DNA of 64,000 nt, taken from assembly GCF_001885945.1 (NCBI RefSeq), contig NZ_JXKQ01000005.1, positions 62,001 to 126,000 of the forward strand. The letters are read 5' to 3'. A model generated the notes under the pieces. It searched no databases. It had not been told where the DNA came from and worked only from the letters and a program-made list of their open reading frames with translations. Below are positions 54,368 to 64,000 of this stretch, one piece after another. This DNA comes from Enterococcus hermanniensis (lineage in GTDB: Bacteria; Bacillota; Bacilli; Lactobacillales; Enterococcaceae). Numbering within the stretch: position 1 is the first letter of the stretch; the number at the start of each line of letters is the position of its first letter. The position numbers and the translations under genes were made by a program.

Positions 54368-55400
54368 AGATGAACATATCTCATTAGCTCGAGCTTTTCA
54401 CCACAAACAAAAAGAAAATGATTTTGACGCTGTGCGTCTGATTCATTCTTCTTTAGTTAAAACAACAGCTGAATCGATTGATTTAAGCACTGAAATACTC
54501 GGTTTAAAATTATCTGTCCCGTTTTATATCAATGCGATGACTGGCGGAAGTGAAAAAACAAAAAAAATCAACCATGATTTAGCGATCATCGCTCGGGAAA
54601 CTGATTTAATGATGGCAACTGGCTCCGTTAGTGCTGCATTAAAAGATCCAAGTGTCACAGATTCTTACACTATTATCCGTGAAGTCAATCCCAATGGGCT
54701 TCTACTAGCAAATATGGGCGCTGGGCGCACGAGTGAAGATGCTCAAAAAATCGTTGAACTTTTACAAGCTGATGGGCTGCAAATTCATTTAAATGTACCG
54801 CAAGAATTAGTGATGCCTGAAGGCGACAACGATTTTTATGATTGGCCAAAAAACATTCAAGAATCGATTGAGCGATTGAACGTCCCTGTGATTGTGAAAG
54901 AGGTCGGCTTTGGAATGACGAAAGAAACGATCCAACAATTACAAAATTATGGTGCAAAAGCCATCGATGTTTCAGGTCGTGGTGGAACTAGTTTTTCACA
55001 AATCGAAAATGCCCGTCGAAAAAAACGTGAGTTGAGCTACCTGGATGATTGGGGCCAATCGACCGTCATTTCTTTACTTGAAGCGCAAACAATCGCACCT
55101 CTTACTATCCTTGCTTCCGGCGGTATCCGTGATGCGTATGATATTTTCAAAGCTCTCTGTTTAGGAGCAAAAGCAGTCGGTATTTCAGCTACGATCTTAG
55201 ATTCATTAATGAGTGATGGAATCGATGCAACGATCGAGCTGATTGAAAATTGGAAACTTCAACTAAAACGACTATATCTGATGACAGACAAAGCTACCAC
55301 AGACGAACTAATCAAAAATCCTCTCATCTTGAGTGGTTCTCCCAAAGAATGGTGTCAAGCACGTGGTATTGATTATCACCAGTTAGCCAATAGAAAGTAA
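54357..55400 (+). CDS. fni: Isopentenyl-diphosphate delta-isomerase, type 2 (FMN)
   Basis: 347 residues. It interconverts isopentenyl and dimethylallyl diphosphate using reduced FMN, completing the operon's supply of precursors for undecaprenyl phosphate and other isoprenoids. Type 2 signatures: RKDEHISLARAF at the start, FYINAMTGGSEKTKKIN, and the FMN-binding ASGGIRDAYDIFKALCLGA. The last codons and stop lie in a 44-bp palindrome shared with the converging gene. Enzymes of the upper pathway (HMG-CoA synthase and reductase) are not in the window. Confidence 0.96.
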   Translation: MNRKDEHISLARAFHHKQKENDFDAVRLIHSSLVKTTAESIDLSTEILGLKLSVPFYINAMTGGSEKTKKINHDLAIIARETDLMMATGSVSAALKDPSVTDSYTIIREVNPNGLLLANMGAGRTSEDAQKIVELLQADGLQIHLNVPQELVMPEGDNDFYDWPKNIQESIERLNVPVIVKEVGFGMTKETIQQLQNYGAKAIDVSGRGGTSFSQIENARRKKRELSYLDDWGQSTVISLLEAQTIAPLTILASGGIRDAYDIFKALCLGAKAVGISATILDSLMSDGIDATIELIENWKLQLKRLYLMTDKATTDELIKNPLILSGSPKEWCQARGIDYHQLANRK

Positions 55401-55435
55401 AAAGGATGCGAAATTTCGCATCCTTTTTACTTTCT
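55392..55435. terminator. Bidirectional terminator, 44-bp perfect palindrome
   Basis: 22-base arms beginning AGAAAGTAAAAAGGATGCG and its exact complement, no loop bases. Both converging genes end inside it, each with Arg-Lys-stop encoded by AGAAAGTAA. Confidence 0.92.
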
Positions 55436-55888
55436 AAACAAACGTTGTAACCAGTTTTTCTTTTGACCGACTCGAATATTACTACCAATTTTAGTTGAAT
55501 CCAACATTGCCTGGAAAACTAAATTATCTTGCAATAACAATTGATTGATTGTTTTTAATCGTTTGAGCTGTTTTTCATTGTATTGTTCCAGATCGATATT
55601 CTTCGCAGCGATATTTCGTTCAATATCTCTTTGAATCAATTTTATCAACTCATACTGACGAGTTAATAAATAATTGATTTGTTTTACTTCATGAGGTTCA
55701 ACAGTTATTTCCGTTGTTGAGGGCGCCAAGCGATTCAAGGCCGCAATATAATCCTGCATATCTAACATAAAGATATGATTTGCTTTACTTCCCATGATTT
55801 TTTTCTCATTTACTAAATAATCAACAATCGCATGTAAATGAGCGCCTGATTCACCTAATTCTTTGATCTCTCGCCTCAATTTTTCCAT
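55427..55888 (-). CDS. Unrecognised 153-residue helical protein
   Basis: From the ATG at 55888 with AAAGGG nine bases upstream; a longer frame from 55909 lacks a ribosome site. No membrane segment or signal. Long helices rich in Lys, Glu, Gln and Leu (about 2-14 and 70-125, e.g. YELIKLIQRDIERNIAAK) suggest a coiled-coil protein with a basic C-terminus (KKNWLQRLFRK). The family was not recognised. It lies between the mevalonate operon and adhE, an arrangement also found in E. faecalis, so it is probably a conserved gene. Confidence 0.7.
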   Translation of the reverse strand: MEKLRREIKELGESGAHLHAIVDYLVNEKKIMGSKANHIFMLDMQDYIAALNRLAPSTTEITVEPHEVKQINYLLTRQYELIKLIQRDIERNIAAKNIDLEQYNEKQLKRLKTINQLLLQDNLVFQAMLDSTKIGSNIRVGQKKNWLQRLFRK

Positions 55889-56010
55889 CGTCCTGAACCC
55901 TTTCCGCATGTATTAAGTTCAGTTTATCGTTTTTTTAAAACCATAACAATCAAATAGAATTAATTTTTCTAAATAAAATAATTTTTTAAATAAGCGATAC
56001 ACTAACAATT

Positions 56011-56043
56011 AAAAAAAGGACCTCCATGGTGGAGGCCCTTTTT
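56011..56043 (-). terminator. Intrinsic terminator after the first adhE
   Basis: AAAAAGG, CCTCCA/TGGAGG and CCTTTTT form a near-perfect hairpin. Confidence 0.87.
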
Positions 56044-56048
56044 ATTAA

Positions 56049-58652
56049 CTAAGCTTTATAATCGTAAGCTGTTACGATTATACCTTTTAATTCACTAATC
56101 AATGGTTCTTTAGGGTTAGCTGTTGTACATTGATCTTCGTAGGCTAATTCAGCCATACGATCAACTGTTGAATCTAACGTTTCTTGCGTTACGCCTTGCG
56201 CTTTTAAGTTCATGTCGATTCCACATTTAACTCCTAAGTCGTAAACGGCCGTAATCAACGCTTCCACCAATTCTTCAGTCGTATTCCCTTTTAGTCCTAA
56301 GAAGCGAGCAATGTCTGCATAATCAGTGTCTGCGCGGAAATAATCATACTTAGGGAACATCGCATGTTTTTGCGGATCCTTGGCATTGTAACGGATAATG
56401 TGTGGCAATAAGATTGCATTGGTCCGTCCATGAGGAATACCATATTCTCCACCAATTTTATGCGCGATTGAATGGCAAATACCTAAGAAAGCATTGGCAA
56501 AAGCCATCCCCGCCATCGCTGAAGCATTATGCATTTTTTCTCTTGCTTCTGTATCACCGGTTTTAACAGATTTTTCAAGGTAATCAAAGACGATTTTGAT
56601 TGCTTGTAAACTCAATCCACGCGTATAATCAGAGGCCATAACAGAAACATAAGATTCAATCGCATGTGTTAAAACATCCATGCCGGTATCCGCTGTAACG
56701 GATGCGGGAACAGTCATAACGAACTGAGGATCCACGATTGCTACATCTGGTGTCAGTGCATAATCAGCTAGTGGGTATTTTACATGTGTTTCGCTATCTG
56801 TGATTACAGCAAACGGTGTTACTTCCGAACCTGTACCAGAAGTAGTTGGGATACAAACAAATTGTGTTTTTTCAGGTTTGCCGATATTGTATGTCCGTTT
56901 ACGGATATCCAAGAATTTTTGTTTTGCACCAAAAAATGAAGTATCTGGGTGTTCAAAGAACATCCACATGCCTTTAGCGGCGTCCATTGCAGAACCACCA
57001 CCAAGAGCGATAACTGTATCTGGTTGGAAGTCATTAAACATTTCTAAGCCTTTGTAGACAGTATTTGTTGACGGATTTGGTTCGACATCGGAGAAGACTT
57101 CGATCTTCACGTCGTTCGTACGACGACCTAGAACTTCGCGAACGATATCGGCATATCCAAATTGAACCATTCCTGGGTCACAAACTAACATCACGCGTTC
57201 AACATTTTCCATTTGTGTTAGGTACAATAAAGAATTTTTTTCAAAATAGATTTTTGGTGGTAATTTAAACCATTGCATATTCGTTCTCCGTTTCGCTACA
57301 GTTTTGATATTGATCAAGTCAATCGCAGATACGTTATGAGAAACTGAGTTGTGTCCATATGATCCACAACCTAATGTTAATGAAGGAATCAATTCATTAT
57401 AGATATCACCAATACCGCCTTCAGCTGATGGTGAGTTTACTAAGATTCGACATGCTTTCATTCGTAAACCAAATTGAATCTGTAAGTTTTCATCTTCTGT
57501 ATGGATAACAGCCGTATGCCCTAGTCCACCTAAGTCCAACATACCTTCACATAGTTCAAAACCATGGGCTGTGTTTTCTGCTTTAACCATCGCTAAGACT
57601 GGAGAAAGTTTTTCACGAGACAACGGATAATCTGCCCCCACACCATCAAGTTCCGCAATCAATAATTTTGTTCCTGCTGGAACTTTGATACCAGCTCGTT
57701 CAGCGATATCCATTGCTGAATGGCCAACAATTGCTGGATTAACCGCATATTTGCCTTCATTCATGACTGCATCTTCTAATTTACTTAATTCTGATTTTTT
57801 AACAAAATATACTTGATGACTTTCGAATTCGGCTTTTACTTCTGCATAGACTTCTTTATCCACGATCACTGCTTGTTCCGAAGCACAAATCATCCCATTA
57901 TCAAATGTTTTAGAAACGATCAAGTCATTGACAGCACGTTTGATTTTTGCTGTTTTTTCAATATAAGAAGGCGTATTACCAGGACCTACACCTAAAGCAG
58001 GTTTACCTGTAGAGTAGGCTGATTTAACCATGCCTGCCCCACCAGTAGCTAAAACAATGGCGATACCTGGGTGATTCATTAAACCAGTTGTTCCTTCTAA
58101 TGATGGTTTTTCGATCCATTGGATACAATTTTCAGGAGCTCCGGCTGCGATCGCTGCATCACGAATAATACGAGCTGCTTCAGACGAACATTTTTGTGCA
58201 CTTGGATGGAAAGCAAAAACAATCGGATTACGTGTTTTTAAAGCAACCATTGCTTTAAAAATTGTAGTAGATGTTGGGTTCGTTGTTGGTGTAACACCAC
58301 AAACAACGCCAACAGGTTCAGCAATTTGAATTAAGCCTTTTTGCTTATCTTCATGAATGACACCAACTGTTTTATCATTCTTGATGCTATTCCAAATATA
58401 TTCAGAGGCATACATATTTTTGATTGCTTTATCTTCGTAGATTCCGCGTCCTGTTTCTTCTACGGCCATTTTTGCCAGCATCATATGTTTGTCTAAGGCT
58501 GCCATTGCCATCTCATGTACAATATGATCAACTTTTTCTTGATCAAAATCTGCCATTTCTTTTAATGCAACGTTTGCTTTAGTTGCCAATTCATCTATTG
58601 TTTGTTCAACACTGATTGTCTGAGTTTTTTCTTTTTCTACCGCTTTAGCCAT
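56049..58652 (-). CDS. adhE: Bifunctional acetaldehyde-CoA/alcohol dehydrogenase AdhE, copy 1
   Basis: 867 residues. The N-terminal half is an aldehyde dehydrogenase (acetyl-CoA to acetaldehyde) with the catalytic cysteine in GMICASEQA and the NAD motif GVTPTTNPTSTT. A linker near 440-460 leads to an iron alcohol dehydrogenase domain with GGGSAMDAAKGMW and metal histidines in FLGICHSIAHKIGGEYGIPH. It reduces acetyl-CoA to ethanol with two NADH, restoring NAD+, and forms helical spirosomes. The start has GGAGGA. Upstream sites suggest Rex (redox) and CcpA control. A second copy lies 2.3 kb away in the opposite orientation. Confidence 0.97.
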   Translation of the reverse strand: MAKAVEKEKTQTISVEQTIDELATKANVALKEMADFDQEKVDHIVHEMAMAALDKHMMLAKMAVEETGRGIYEDKAIKNMYASEYIWNSIKNDKTVGVIHEDKQKGLIQIAEPVGVVCGVTPTTNPTSTTIFKAMVALKTRNPIVFAFHPSAQKCSSEAARIIRDAAIAAGAPENCIQWIEKPSLEGTTGLMNHPGIAIVLATGGAGMVKSAYSTGKPALGVGPGNTPSYIEKTAKIKRAVNDLIVSKTFDNGMICASEQAVIVDKEVYAEVKAEFESHQVYFVKKSELSKLEDAVMNEGKYAVNPAIVGHSAMDIAERAGIKVPAGTKLLIAELDGVGADYPLSREKLSPVLAMVKAENTAHGFELCEGMLDLGGLGHTAVIHTEDENLQIQFGLRMKACRILVNSPSAEGGIGDIYNELIPSLTLGCGSYGHNSVSHNVSAIDLINIKTVAKRRTNMQWFKLPPKIYFEKNSLLYLTQMENVERVMLVCDPGMVQFGYADIVREVLGRRTNDVKIEVFSDVEPNPSTNTVYKGLEMFNDFQPDTVIALGGGSAMDAAKGMWMFFEHPDTSFFGAKQKFLDIRKRTYNIGKPEKTQFVCIPTTSGTGSEVTPFAVITDSETHVKYPLADYALTPDVAIVDPQFVMTVPASVTADTGMDVLTHAIESYVSVMASDYTRGLSLQAIKIVFDYLEKSVKTGDTEAREKMHNASAMAGMAFANAFLGICHSIAHKIGGEYGIPHGRTNAILLPHIIRYNAKDPQKHAMFPKYDYFRADTDYADIARFLGLKGNTTEELVEALITAVYDLGVKCGIDMNLKAQGVTQETLDSTVDRMAELAYEDQCTTANPKEPLISELKGIIVTAYDYKA

Positions 58653-58702
58653 GTGGATCCTCCTAGAAAAATTATTGTGTTTCTTTTCACATAGATATCA
58701 TA

Positions 58703-58716
58703 CAACAGCGTTTTCA
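58703..58716 (-). promoter_or_regulatory. cre-like site upstream of adhE copy 1
   Basis: Reverse-strand TGAAAACGCTGTTG matches cre at about 11 of 14 positions, 51 bases before the start. Confidence 0.4.
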
Positions 58717-58734
58717 ATTTGTAAAGAACTTTTT

Positions 58735-58750
58735 TGTGATTTTTTTCACA
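58735..58750. promoter_or_regulatory. Rex-like operator upstream of adhE copy 1
   Basis: TGTGA and TCACA are separated by six T, close to the Rex consensus TTGTGAAN4TTCACAA. Rex senses NADH/NAD+, and adhE is its classic target. Confidence 0.55.
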
Positions 58751-58869
58751 CCGATATTCAACAGGATAAACACCGTTTTAATAGAGGATGATTATTACTT
58801 GCTACTCTTCCCACTTAACTAAATACAATATCAACAAATGATATTTTTTTCACAATAATTGAAACCTCT

Positions 58870-58920
58870 AAAAAAAAAGCGACTGGGAGAAAAGTTTGTC
58901 TACTTTTCTCCCAGTCGCTT
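58870..58920 (-). terminator. Intrinsic terminator after yajC
   Basis: AAGCGACTGGGAGAAAAGT and its exact complement around 6 bases; A-run at the left gives the T-run on the reverse strand. Confidence 0.9.
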
Positions 58921-58942
58921 ATAAAATCAGAAAAATTCTTCT

Positions 58943-59299
58943 TTATTTTTCTTCAGGTTTGTCTTCAATAATTGTTTCGGTTGGTTCTTCTACTTTTGGT
59001 TCCACACTTGGCGTTTCCACTGGAGCTGCAGTTTTTGTCGTACCTGTCTCTACATTTTTGATTGATGCACGATCAAATACTAAATAGATTCCTTCGCAGT
59101 CCAAAGTAACTGTTTTGTCTTCTGGATTCATTTCATGAACGACACCGTGCAATCCACCGATCGTTACGACATTATCTCCAGCCTTCATTGAATCTAAAAC
59201 ATTTTGACGATTTTGTTGTTGTTTCTTTTGAGAACGATTCATCATAAAGAACATTCCCAACATCAAAACAAGTAAGATGACCATCGAATAGTTACCCAT
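58943..59299 (-). CDS. yajC: Preprotein translocase subunit YajC
   Basis: 118 residues. One membrane segment at the N-terminus (about 3-18, YSMVILLVLMLGMFF) is followed by the YajC core: MMNRSQKKQQQNRQ, then MKAGDNVVTIGGLHGVV, DCEGIYLVFDRASIKNV. The tail is acidic and Pro/Glu/Thr-rich, longer than in many homologues. YajC associates with SecDF and YidC at the Sec translocon. It is 85 bases after tgt in the same direction, the usual order, and ends at a long hairpin. Confidence 0.94.
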   Translation of the reverse strand: MGNYSMVILLVLMLGMFFMMNRSQKKQQQNRQNVLDSMKAGDNVVTIGGLHGVVHEMNPEDKTVTLDCEGIYLVFDRASIKNVETGTTKTAAPVETPSVEPKVEEPTETIIEDKPEEK

Positions 59300-59384
59300 T
59301 TTAAATTTCCCCTCGCATTCATAGTAATTCCATTATTAACTGTAACAAAATTTTTAATGTTTCACTAGCTTTTTTAATTATCCT

Positions 59385-60530
<1,146 letters not shown>

Positions 60531-60872
60531 TTAATTTCCTACTTTCTTTTATATGTTATGTATTAGTTTGCAACGAGTACCATGATACTGGTTTTAAGTA
60601 GCTTTTGCAAATTTGCTTTGATACCTTAACGCTTATTAAAAGAAGTCCGTAATCTTTTGATCATAAACATACAATCTTATTCATCTTTTATTTTTTTAGC
60701 AAAATAGTTAAATAATTATCTCAATCCGTGTGAATGCCTATTTATTTTATAAAACCAAACAGTGATACTAGCAACATATTTTGAAAAAAATTTTTAAAAT
60801 AGATGTATTTTTCAATTATTCTCATTTTACACTAGTAATAAACAACCATTGTGAAATAAATCTTTATTAATA

Positions 60873-60886
60873 GAAAGCGTTTACAT
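60873..60886 (+). promoter_or_regulatory. cre-like site upstream of adhE copy 2
   Basis: AGAAAGCGTTTACA matches the cre consensus TGWAARCGYTWNCW at 13 of 14 positions, 55 bases before the start codon. Confidence 0.65.
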
Positions 60887-60898
60887 TTGCAAATGTAC
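60883..60898. repeat. 16-bp perfect palindrome overlapping the cre site
   Basis: TACATTTGCAAATGTA is its own reverse complement and overlaps the cre by four bases. It may be an operator for a dimeric regulator. Confidence 0.65.
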
Positions 60899-60940
60899 CA
60901 CTTATGATTAAGGCGTTAAAAAAATACTAGGAGGAACAAC

Positions 60941-63544
60941 ATGGTTAAAACAGCTGAAAAGAACCAAAAGGAAGCTATTAGTGTTGACAGCAGCATTAAT
61001 GAGTTGGCTGCAAAAGGAACTAATGCGTTAAAAATTTTATCCACTTTTACACAAGAAAAAGTAGACCACATCGTCCATGAGGGTGCTATGGCTGCCTTAG
61101 ACAAACATATGATGTTGGCAAAAATGGCCGTAGAAGAAACCGGACGTGGAGTTGTGGAAGACAAAGCGATCAAAAATATGTATGCCTCTGAATATATTTG
61201 GAATAGTATCAAAAATGACAAAACAGCTGGTGTGATTTTTGAAGATAAACAAAAACACGTACTTCAAATTGCTGAACCCGTGGGTGTCATTTGTGGCGTC
61301 ACACCGACAACTAATCCGACCTCAACGACTGTCTTTAAGTCACTGATTGCTTTGAAAACACGGAACCCGATTATTTTTGCCTTTCACCCTAGTGCACAAA
61401 AGTGTTCGGCAGAAGCTGCTCGAATCGTACGCGATGCGGCGATCGCAGCCGGAGCTCCCGAAAATTGTATCCAATGGATCGAAACGCCCTCACTTGAAGC
61501 CACTCAAGGGTTGATGAACCACCCTGGGATCGCAGTTGTTTTAGCTACTGGTGGTGGCGCTATGGTACAAGCTGCTTACTCTACAGGCAAACCCGCTCTA
61601 GGTGTAGGTCCGGGGAATGTTCCTTCTTATATTGAAAAAACGGCAAATATCAAACGTGCTGTCAATGATTTACTTGTCTCAAAAACATTTGATAGTGGAA
61701 TGATTTGTGCTTCGGAACAAGCAGTGATCGTGGATAAAGAAATTTATGCAGAAGTAAAAAAAGAATTTCAAGCCCATCAAGTATATTTCGTTAAGAAAAA
61801 TGAACTTCGTCAATTAGAAGATGTCGTAATGAATGAAGGTAAGTATGCGGTTAATCCAAAAATTGTAGGGTATTCAGCAAAAGCGATTGCTGATTTGGCG
61901 GGAATCACTGTTCCTGAAGGGACGAAGATGCTCGTTGCTGAATTAGCTGGTGTGGGTACAGAGTATCCTCTTTCACGTGAAAAACTATCACCAGTCTTAG
62001 CAATGGTACAGTCATCAAATACTGAACATGGTTTTAAATTATGTGAAGAGATGTTAGCGTTAGGTGGACTAGGTCATACGGCAGTCGTCCATACAGAAGA
62101 TGAATCGGTTGAATTAAATTTCGGTTTACGAATGAAAGCTTGTCGAATTTTAGTAAACTCCCCTTCTTCTGAAGGCGGCATTGGTGACATCTATAATGAA
62201 TTGATTCCTTCGTTAACTTTAGGGTGTGGTTCATACGGAAAAAATTCAGTCTCTCATAACGTGTCTGCGCTAGACTTGATCAATATCAAAACGGTAGCGA
62301 AACGGAGAAAAAACATGCAATGGTTTAAACTTCCAGCAAAAATCTATTTTGAAAAGAATTCTTTATTATATCTAACGCAGATGGAAAATGTCGAACGTGT
62401 AATGATCGTTTGCGACCCAGGAATGGTTCAATTTGGTTATGCGGATATTGTTAGAGAGGCTTTAGGCAGACGACAAAATGATGTAAAAGTAGAAATTTTT
62501 TCTGATGTCGAACCCAATCCATCAACGAATACCGTTTATAAAGGACTCGAAATGATGCTTAACTTCCAACCAGATACGATCATCGCTCTTGGTGGCGGTT
62601 CTGCAATGGACGCCGCTAAAGGCATGTGGATGTTCTTTGAACATCCTGATACTTCATTCTTTGGCGCAAAACAAAAATTCCTAGATATCCGTAAACGAAC
62701 TTATGGAATTAAGGCACCTGAGAAAACACAATTAGTCTGCATTCCAACTACTTCTGGCACAGGTGCAGAAGTAACACCATTCGCTGTAATCACAGATAGT
62801 GAGACACACGTGAAATACCCATTAGCTGATTATGCATTAACACCGAACGTAGCAATCATTGATCCACAATTTGTTCTGACCTTGCCTGCATCGATTGCCG
62901 CAGATACAGGAATGGACGTATTGACTCATGCGATTGAATCTTATGTTTCCGTCATGGCCTCTGATTATACCCGTGGTTTGAGTTTACAAGCGATCAAGAT
63001 CGTTTTTGATTACCTTGAAAAATCAGTGAAGATCGGGGATGAAATATCCCGCGAAAAAATGCATAATGCTTCAGCCATGGCAGGGATGGCTTTTGCCAAT
63101 GCTTTCTTAGGTATTTGTCATTCAATCGCGCATAAAATTGGCGGTGAATACGGTATTCCTCATGGTCGCACAAATGCCATTTTATTGCCGCACATCATTC
63201 GTTACAACGCTAAAGATCCGCAAAAACATGCGATGTTCCCTAAATATGATTATTTCCGTGCAGACGCTGATTATGCTGACATTGCTCGCTTCTTAGGATT
63301 AGAAGGGAATACAACCGCAGAATTAGTTGAAGCACTTGCTACAGCTGTCTATGACTTAGGGGTGAGCGTGGGGATTGAAATGAATCTAAAAGCCCAGGGT
63401 GTGACCAAAGAAACAGTGGCGGCGACAGTAGATCACTTAGCAGAATTGGCCTATGAAGATCAGTGTACAACAGCTAATCCTAAAGAACCTTTGATCAGCG
63501 AACTAAAAGAAATTATCGTTACTTGTTACGACTACAAAGCATAA
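60941..63544 (+). CDS. adhE: Bifunctional acetaldehyde-CoA/alcohol dehydrogenase AdhE, copy 2
   Basis: 867 residues, the same length as the first copy and largely identical by eye; the differences are spread along the protein, with the N-terminal ~30 residues most different. Both active halves are intact: aldehyde dehydrogenase cysteine in GMICASEQA, NAD motif GVTPTTNPTSTT, iron-domain GGGSAMDAAKG and CHSIAHKIGGEYGIPHGRTNA. It should have the same acetyl-CoA to ethanol activity as copy 1. GGAGGA precedes the ATG. Upstream it has a good cre and a palindrome instead of the Rex-like site, so the copies probably respond to different signals. A strong terminator follows. Confidence 0.96.
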   Translation: MVKTAEKNQKEAISVDSSINELAAKGTNALKILSTFTQEKVDHIVHEGAMAALDKHMMLAKMAVEETGRGVVEDKAIKNMYASEYIWNSIKNDKTAGVIFEDKQKHVLQIAEPVGVICGVTPTTNPTSTTVFKSLIALKTRNPIIFAFHPSAQKCSAEAARIVRDAAIAAGAPENCIQWIETPSLEATQGLMNHPGIAVVLATGGGAMVQAAYSTGKPALGVGPGNVPSYIEKTANIKRAVNDLLVSKTFDSGMICASEQAVIVDKEIYAEVKKEFQAHQVYFVKKNELRQLEDVVMNEGKYAVNPKIVGYSAKAIADLAGITVPEGTKMLVAELAGVGTEYPLSREKLSPVLAMVQSSNTEHGFKLCEEMLALGGLGHTAVVHTEDESVELNFGLRMKACRILVNSPSSEGGIGDIYNELIPSLTLGCGSYGKNSVSHNVSALDLINIKTVAKRRKNMQWFKLPAKIYFEKNSLLYLTQMENVERVMIVCDPGMVQFGYADIVREALGRRQNDVKVEIFSDVEPNPSTNTVYKGLEMMLNFQPDTIIALGGGSAMDAAKGMWMFFEHPDTSFFGAKQKFLDIRKRTYGIKAPEKTQLVCIPTTSGTGAEVTPFAVITDSETHVKYPLADYALTPNVAIIDPQFVLTLPASIAADTGMDVLTHAIESYVSVMASDYTRGLSLQAIKIVFDYLEKSVKIGDEISREKMHNASAMAGMAFANAFLGICHSIAHKIGGEYGIPHGRTNAILLPHIIRYNAKDPQKHAMFPKYDYFRADADYADIARFLGLEGNTTAELVEALATAVYDLGVSVGIEMNLKAQGVTKETVAATVDHLAELAYEDQCTTANPKEPLISELKEIIVTCYDYKA

Positions 63545-63566
63545 TCCATTTCGTATCATAGCGACT

Positions 63567-63605
63567 AAAAAACCTTCGATGAAAATTATTCATCGAAGGT
63601 TTTTT
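63567..63605. terminator. Bidirectional intrinsic terminator
   Basis: AAAAAACCTTCGATGAA and its complement around a 5-base loop, between adhE copy 2 and the converging ATPase. Confidence 0.9.
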
Positions 63606-63612
63606 GGTTTGA

Positions 63613-64000
63613 TTAAATCGTTTCTGTATCTACTTCTGGTGCTTTGTGGAATTTGATCAGTTCATTCACAATAATCGGTACAATTGAAAGGAAGATCGCA
63701 ATCACCCAATGATTCATACTGATTGGCACAAGATAAAACAATTCTTGGGTTTTTGGAATCAACGCAATGAGTGTCGTAATTCCAATTGCCAACCAAGCCA
63801 TTTCTGCCAATGACTTGTTCGTCGCTAAGTCTATTTTGAAAATCGATTTACTACTACGAACATTGAAAACATGTAAAATCGATGAATAGGCTAAAACTAG
63901 AAAAGCCACTGTTTGACCTACTTCAAAACTTGCTGGCGTAAAGTAGCTGACATTATTTACAAAAGCGCCAATATAAAAACCAATCAATGTAACGATTGTA
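63613..64000 (-). CDS. P-type cation-transporting ATPase, C-terminal part (cut by window edge)
   Basis: About 128 C-terminal residues; the frame is open to the right edge, so the start is outside the window. The sequence has four membrane segments and the pattern QTVAFLVLAYSSILHVFNVRS, typical of the last segments (M7-M10) of type II P-ATPases (Cation_ATPase_C). It is a different protein from the ATPase at 29161. The transported ion cannot be judged from this end. It converges on adhE copy 2 with a shared terminator. Confidence 0.8.
   Translation of the reverse strand, partial: TIVTLIGFYIGAFVNNVSYFTPASFEVGQTVAFLVLAYSSILHVFNVRSSKSIFKIDLATNKSLAEMAWLAIGITTLIALIPKTQELFYLVPISMNHWVIAIFLSIVPIIVNELIKFHKAPEVDTETI

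Larger units (their letters stand above)
60531..60940. other. 410-base control region upstream of adhE copy 2
   Basis: AT-rich with no gene. It holds a 13-of-14 cre and an overlapping 16-bp palindrome near the adhE start, and a half Rex-like TTGTGAAAT at about 60850. A clear promoter pair was not identified. Confidence 0.55.

Overview
The window reads as chromosomal DNA of an Enterococcus species. Base composition is AT-rich, start codons are preceded by strong GGAGG-type ribosome binding sites, and the gene content is typical of the genus: phosphoketolase, 867-residue bifunctional AdhE, a mevalonate-pathway operon, PepV, and an Ebp-type pilus locus with its divergent regulator. The species cannot be fixed from the sequence alone. 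No rRNA, tRNA, IS element, prophage or CRISPR array was seen. Most genes are ordinary chromosomal genes, and many are closed by perfect hairpin terminators shared by converging genes.

Layout. 1-5.9 kb: a TetR gene cut by the window edge with a palindromic operator, an ACMSD-like amidohydrolase, and a leftward glycerate-use operon (GntP-type permease, glycerate kinase, CdaR-type regulator) headed by a cre site and three stacked perfect palindromes; then a 55-residue small gene with its own promoter and terminator, and a YdaT-like gene. 6-14.8 kb: phosphoketolase, NDP kinase, a membrane-anchored beta-lactamase-fold serine hydrolase, a potassium channel, and several small conserved or unrecognised proteins. 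14.8-17.7 kb: rlmH and htrA separated by a dense cluster of DnaA-box-like motifs, then ytpR. 17.8-29.2 kb: stress protein, thioredoxin-like protein, PepV, NAD(P)HX dehydratase, thioesterase, amino-acid permease, a two-gene threonine-to-glycine pathway (tdh, kbl), an aldo/keto reductase and an Mga/AtxA-like regulator.

29.2-46.5 kb is the most distinctive part, a surface-function region. It holds a Ca2+-type P-ATPase; a three-gene exopolysaccharide cassette (UDP-N-acetylhexosamine-type dehydrogenase, 54-residue membrane peptide, hyaluronan-synthase-like glycosyltransferase); a divergent Mga-like regulator interrupted at an A7 tract; an EbpR-like regulator; and the pilus operon ebpA, ebpB (frameshifted), ebpC and a class C sortase, with an intrinsic terminator between ebpC and the sortase. 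The polysaccharide cassette and the pilus are each divergent from an Mga-family regulator, which suggests environmentally controlled surface display.

46.5-64 kb: infC-rpmI-rplT with an L20-type attenuator leader, a HAD phosphatase, CorA, a deoxynucleoside kinase, the mevalonate operon (mvk, mvaD, mvaK2, fni), and two near-identical-length adhE paralogues in opposite orientation on either side of yajC-tgt. The upstream regions of the two adhE genes carry different candidate control sites (Rex-like and cre upstream of the first; cre plus a 16-bp palindrome upstream of the second). The window ends inside a second P-type ATPase.

The observations most worth follow-up are the DnaA-box cluster next to htrA, the HAS-like polysaccharide cassette, the A7-interrupted regulator, the broken ebpB, and the triple palindrome upstream of the glycerate operon.
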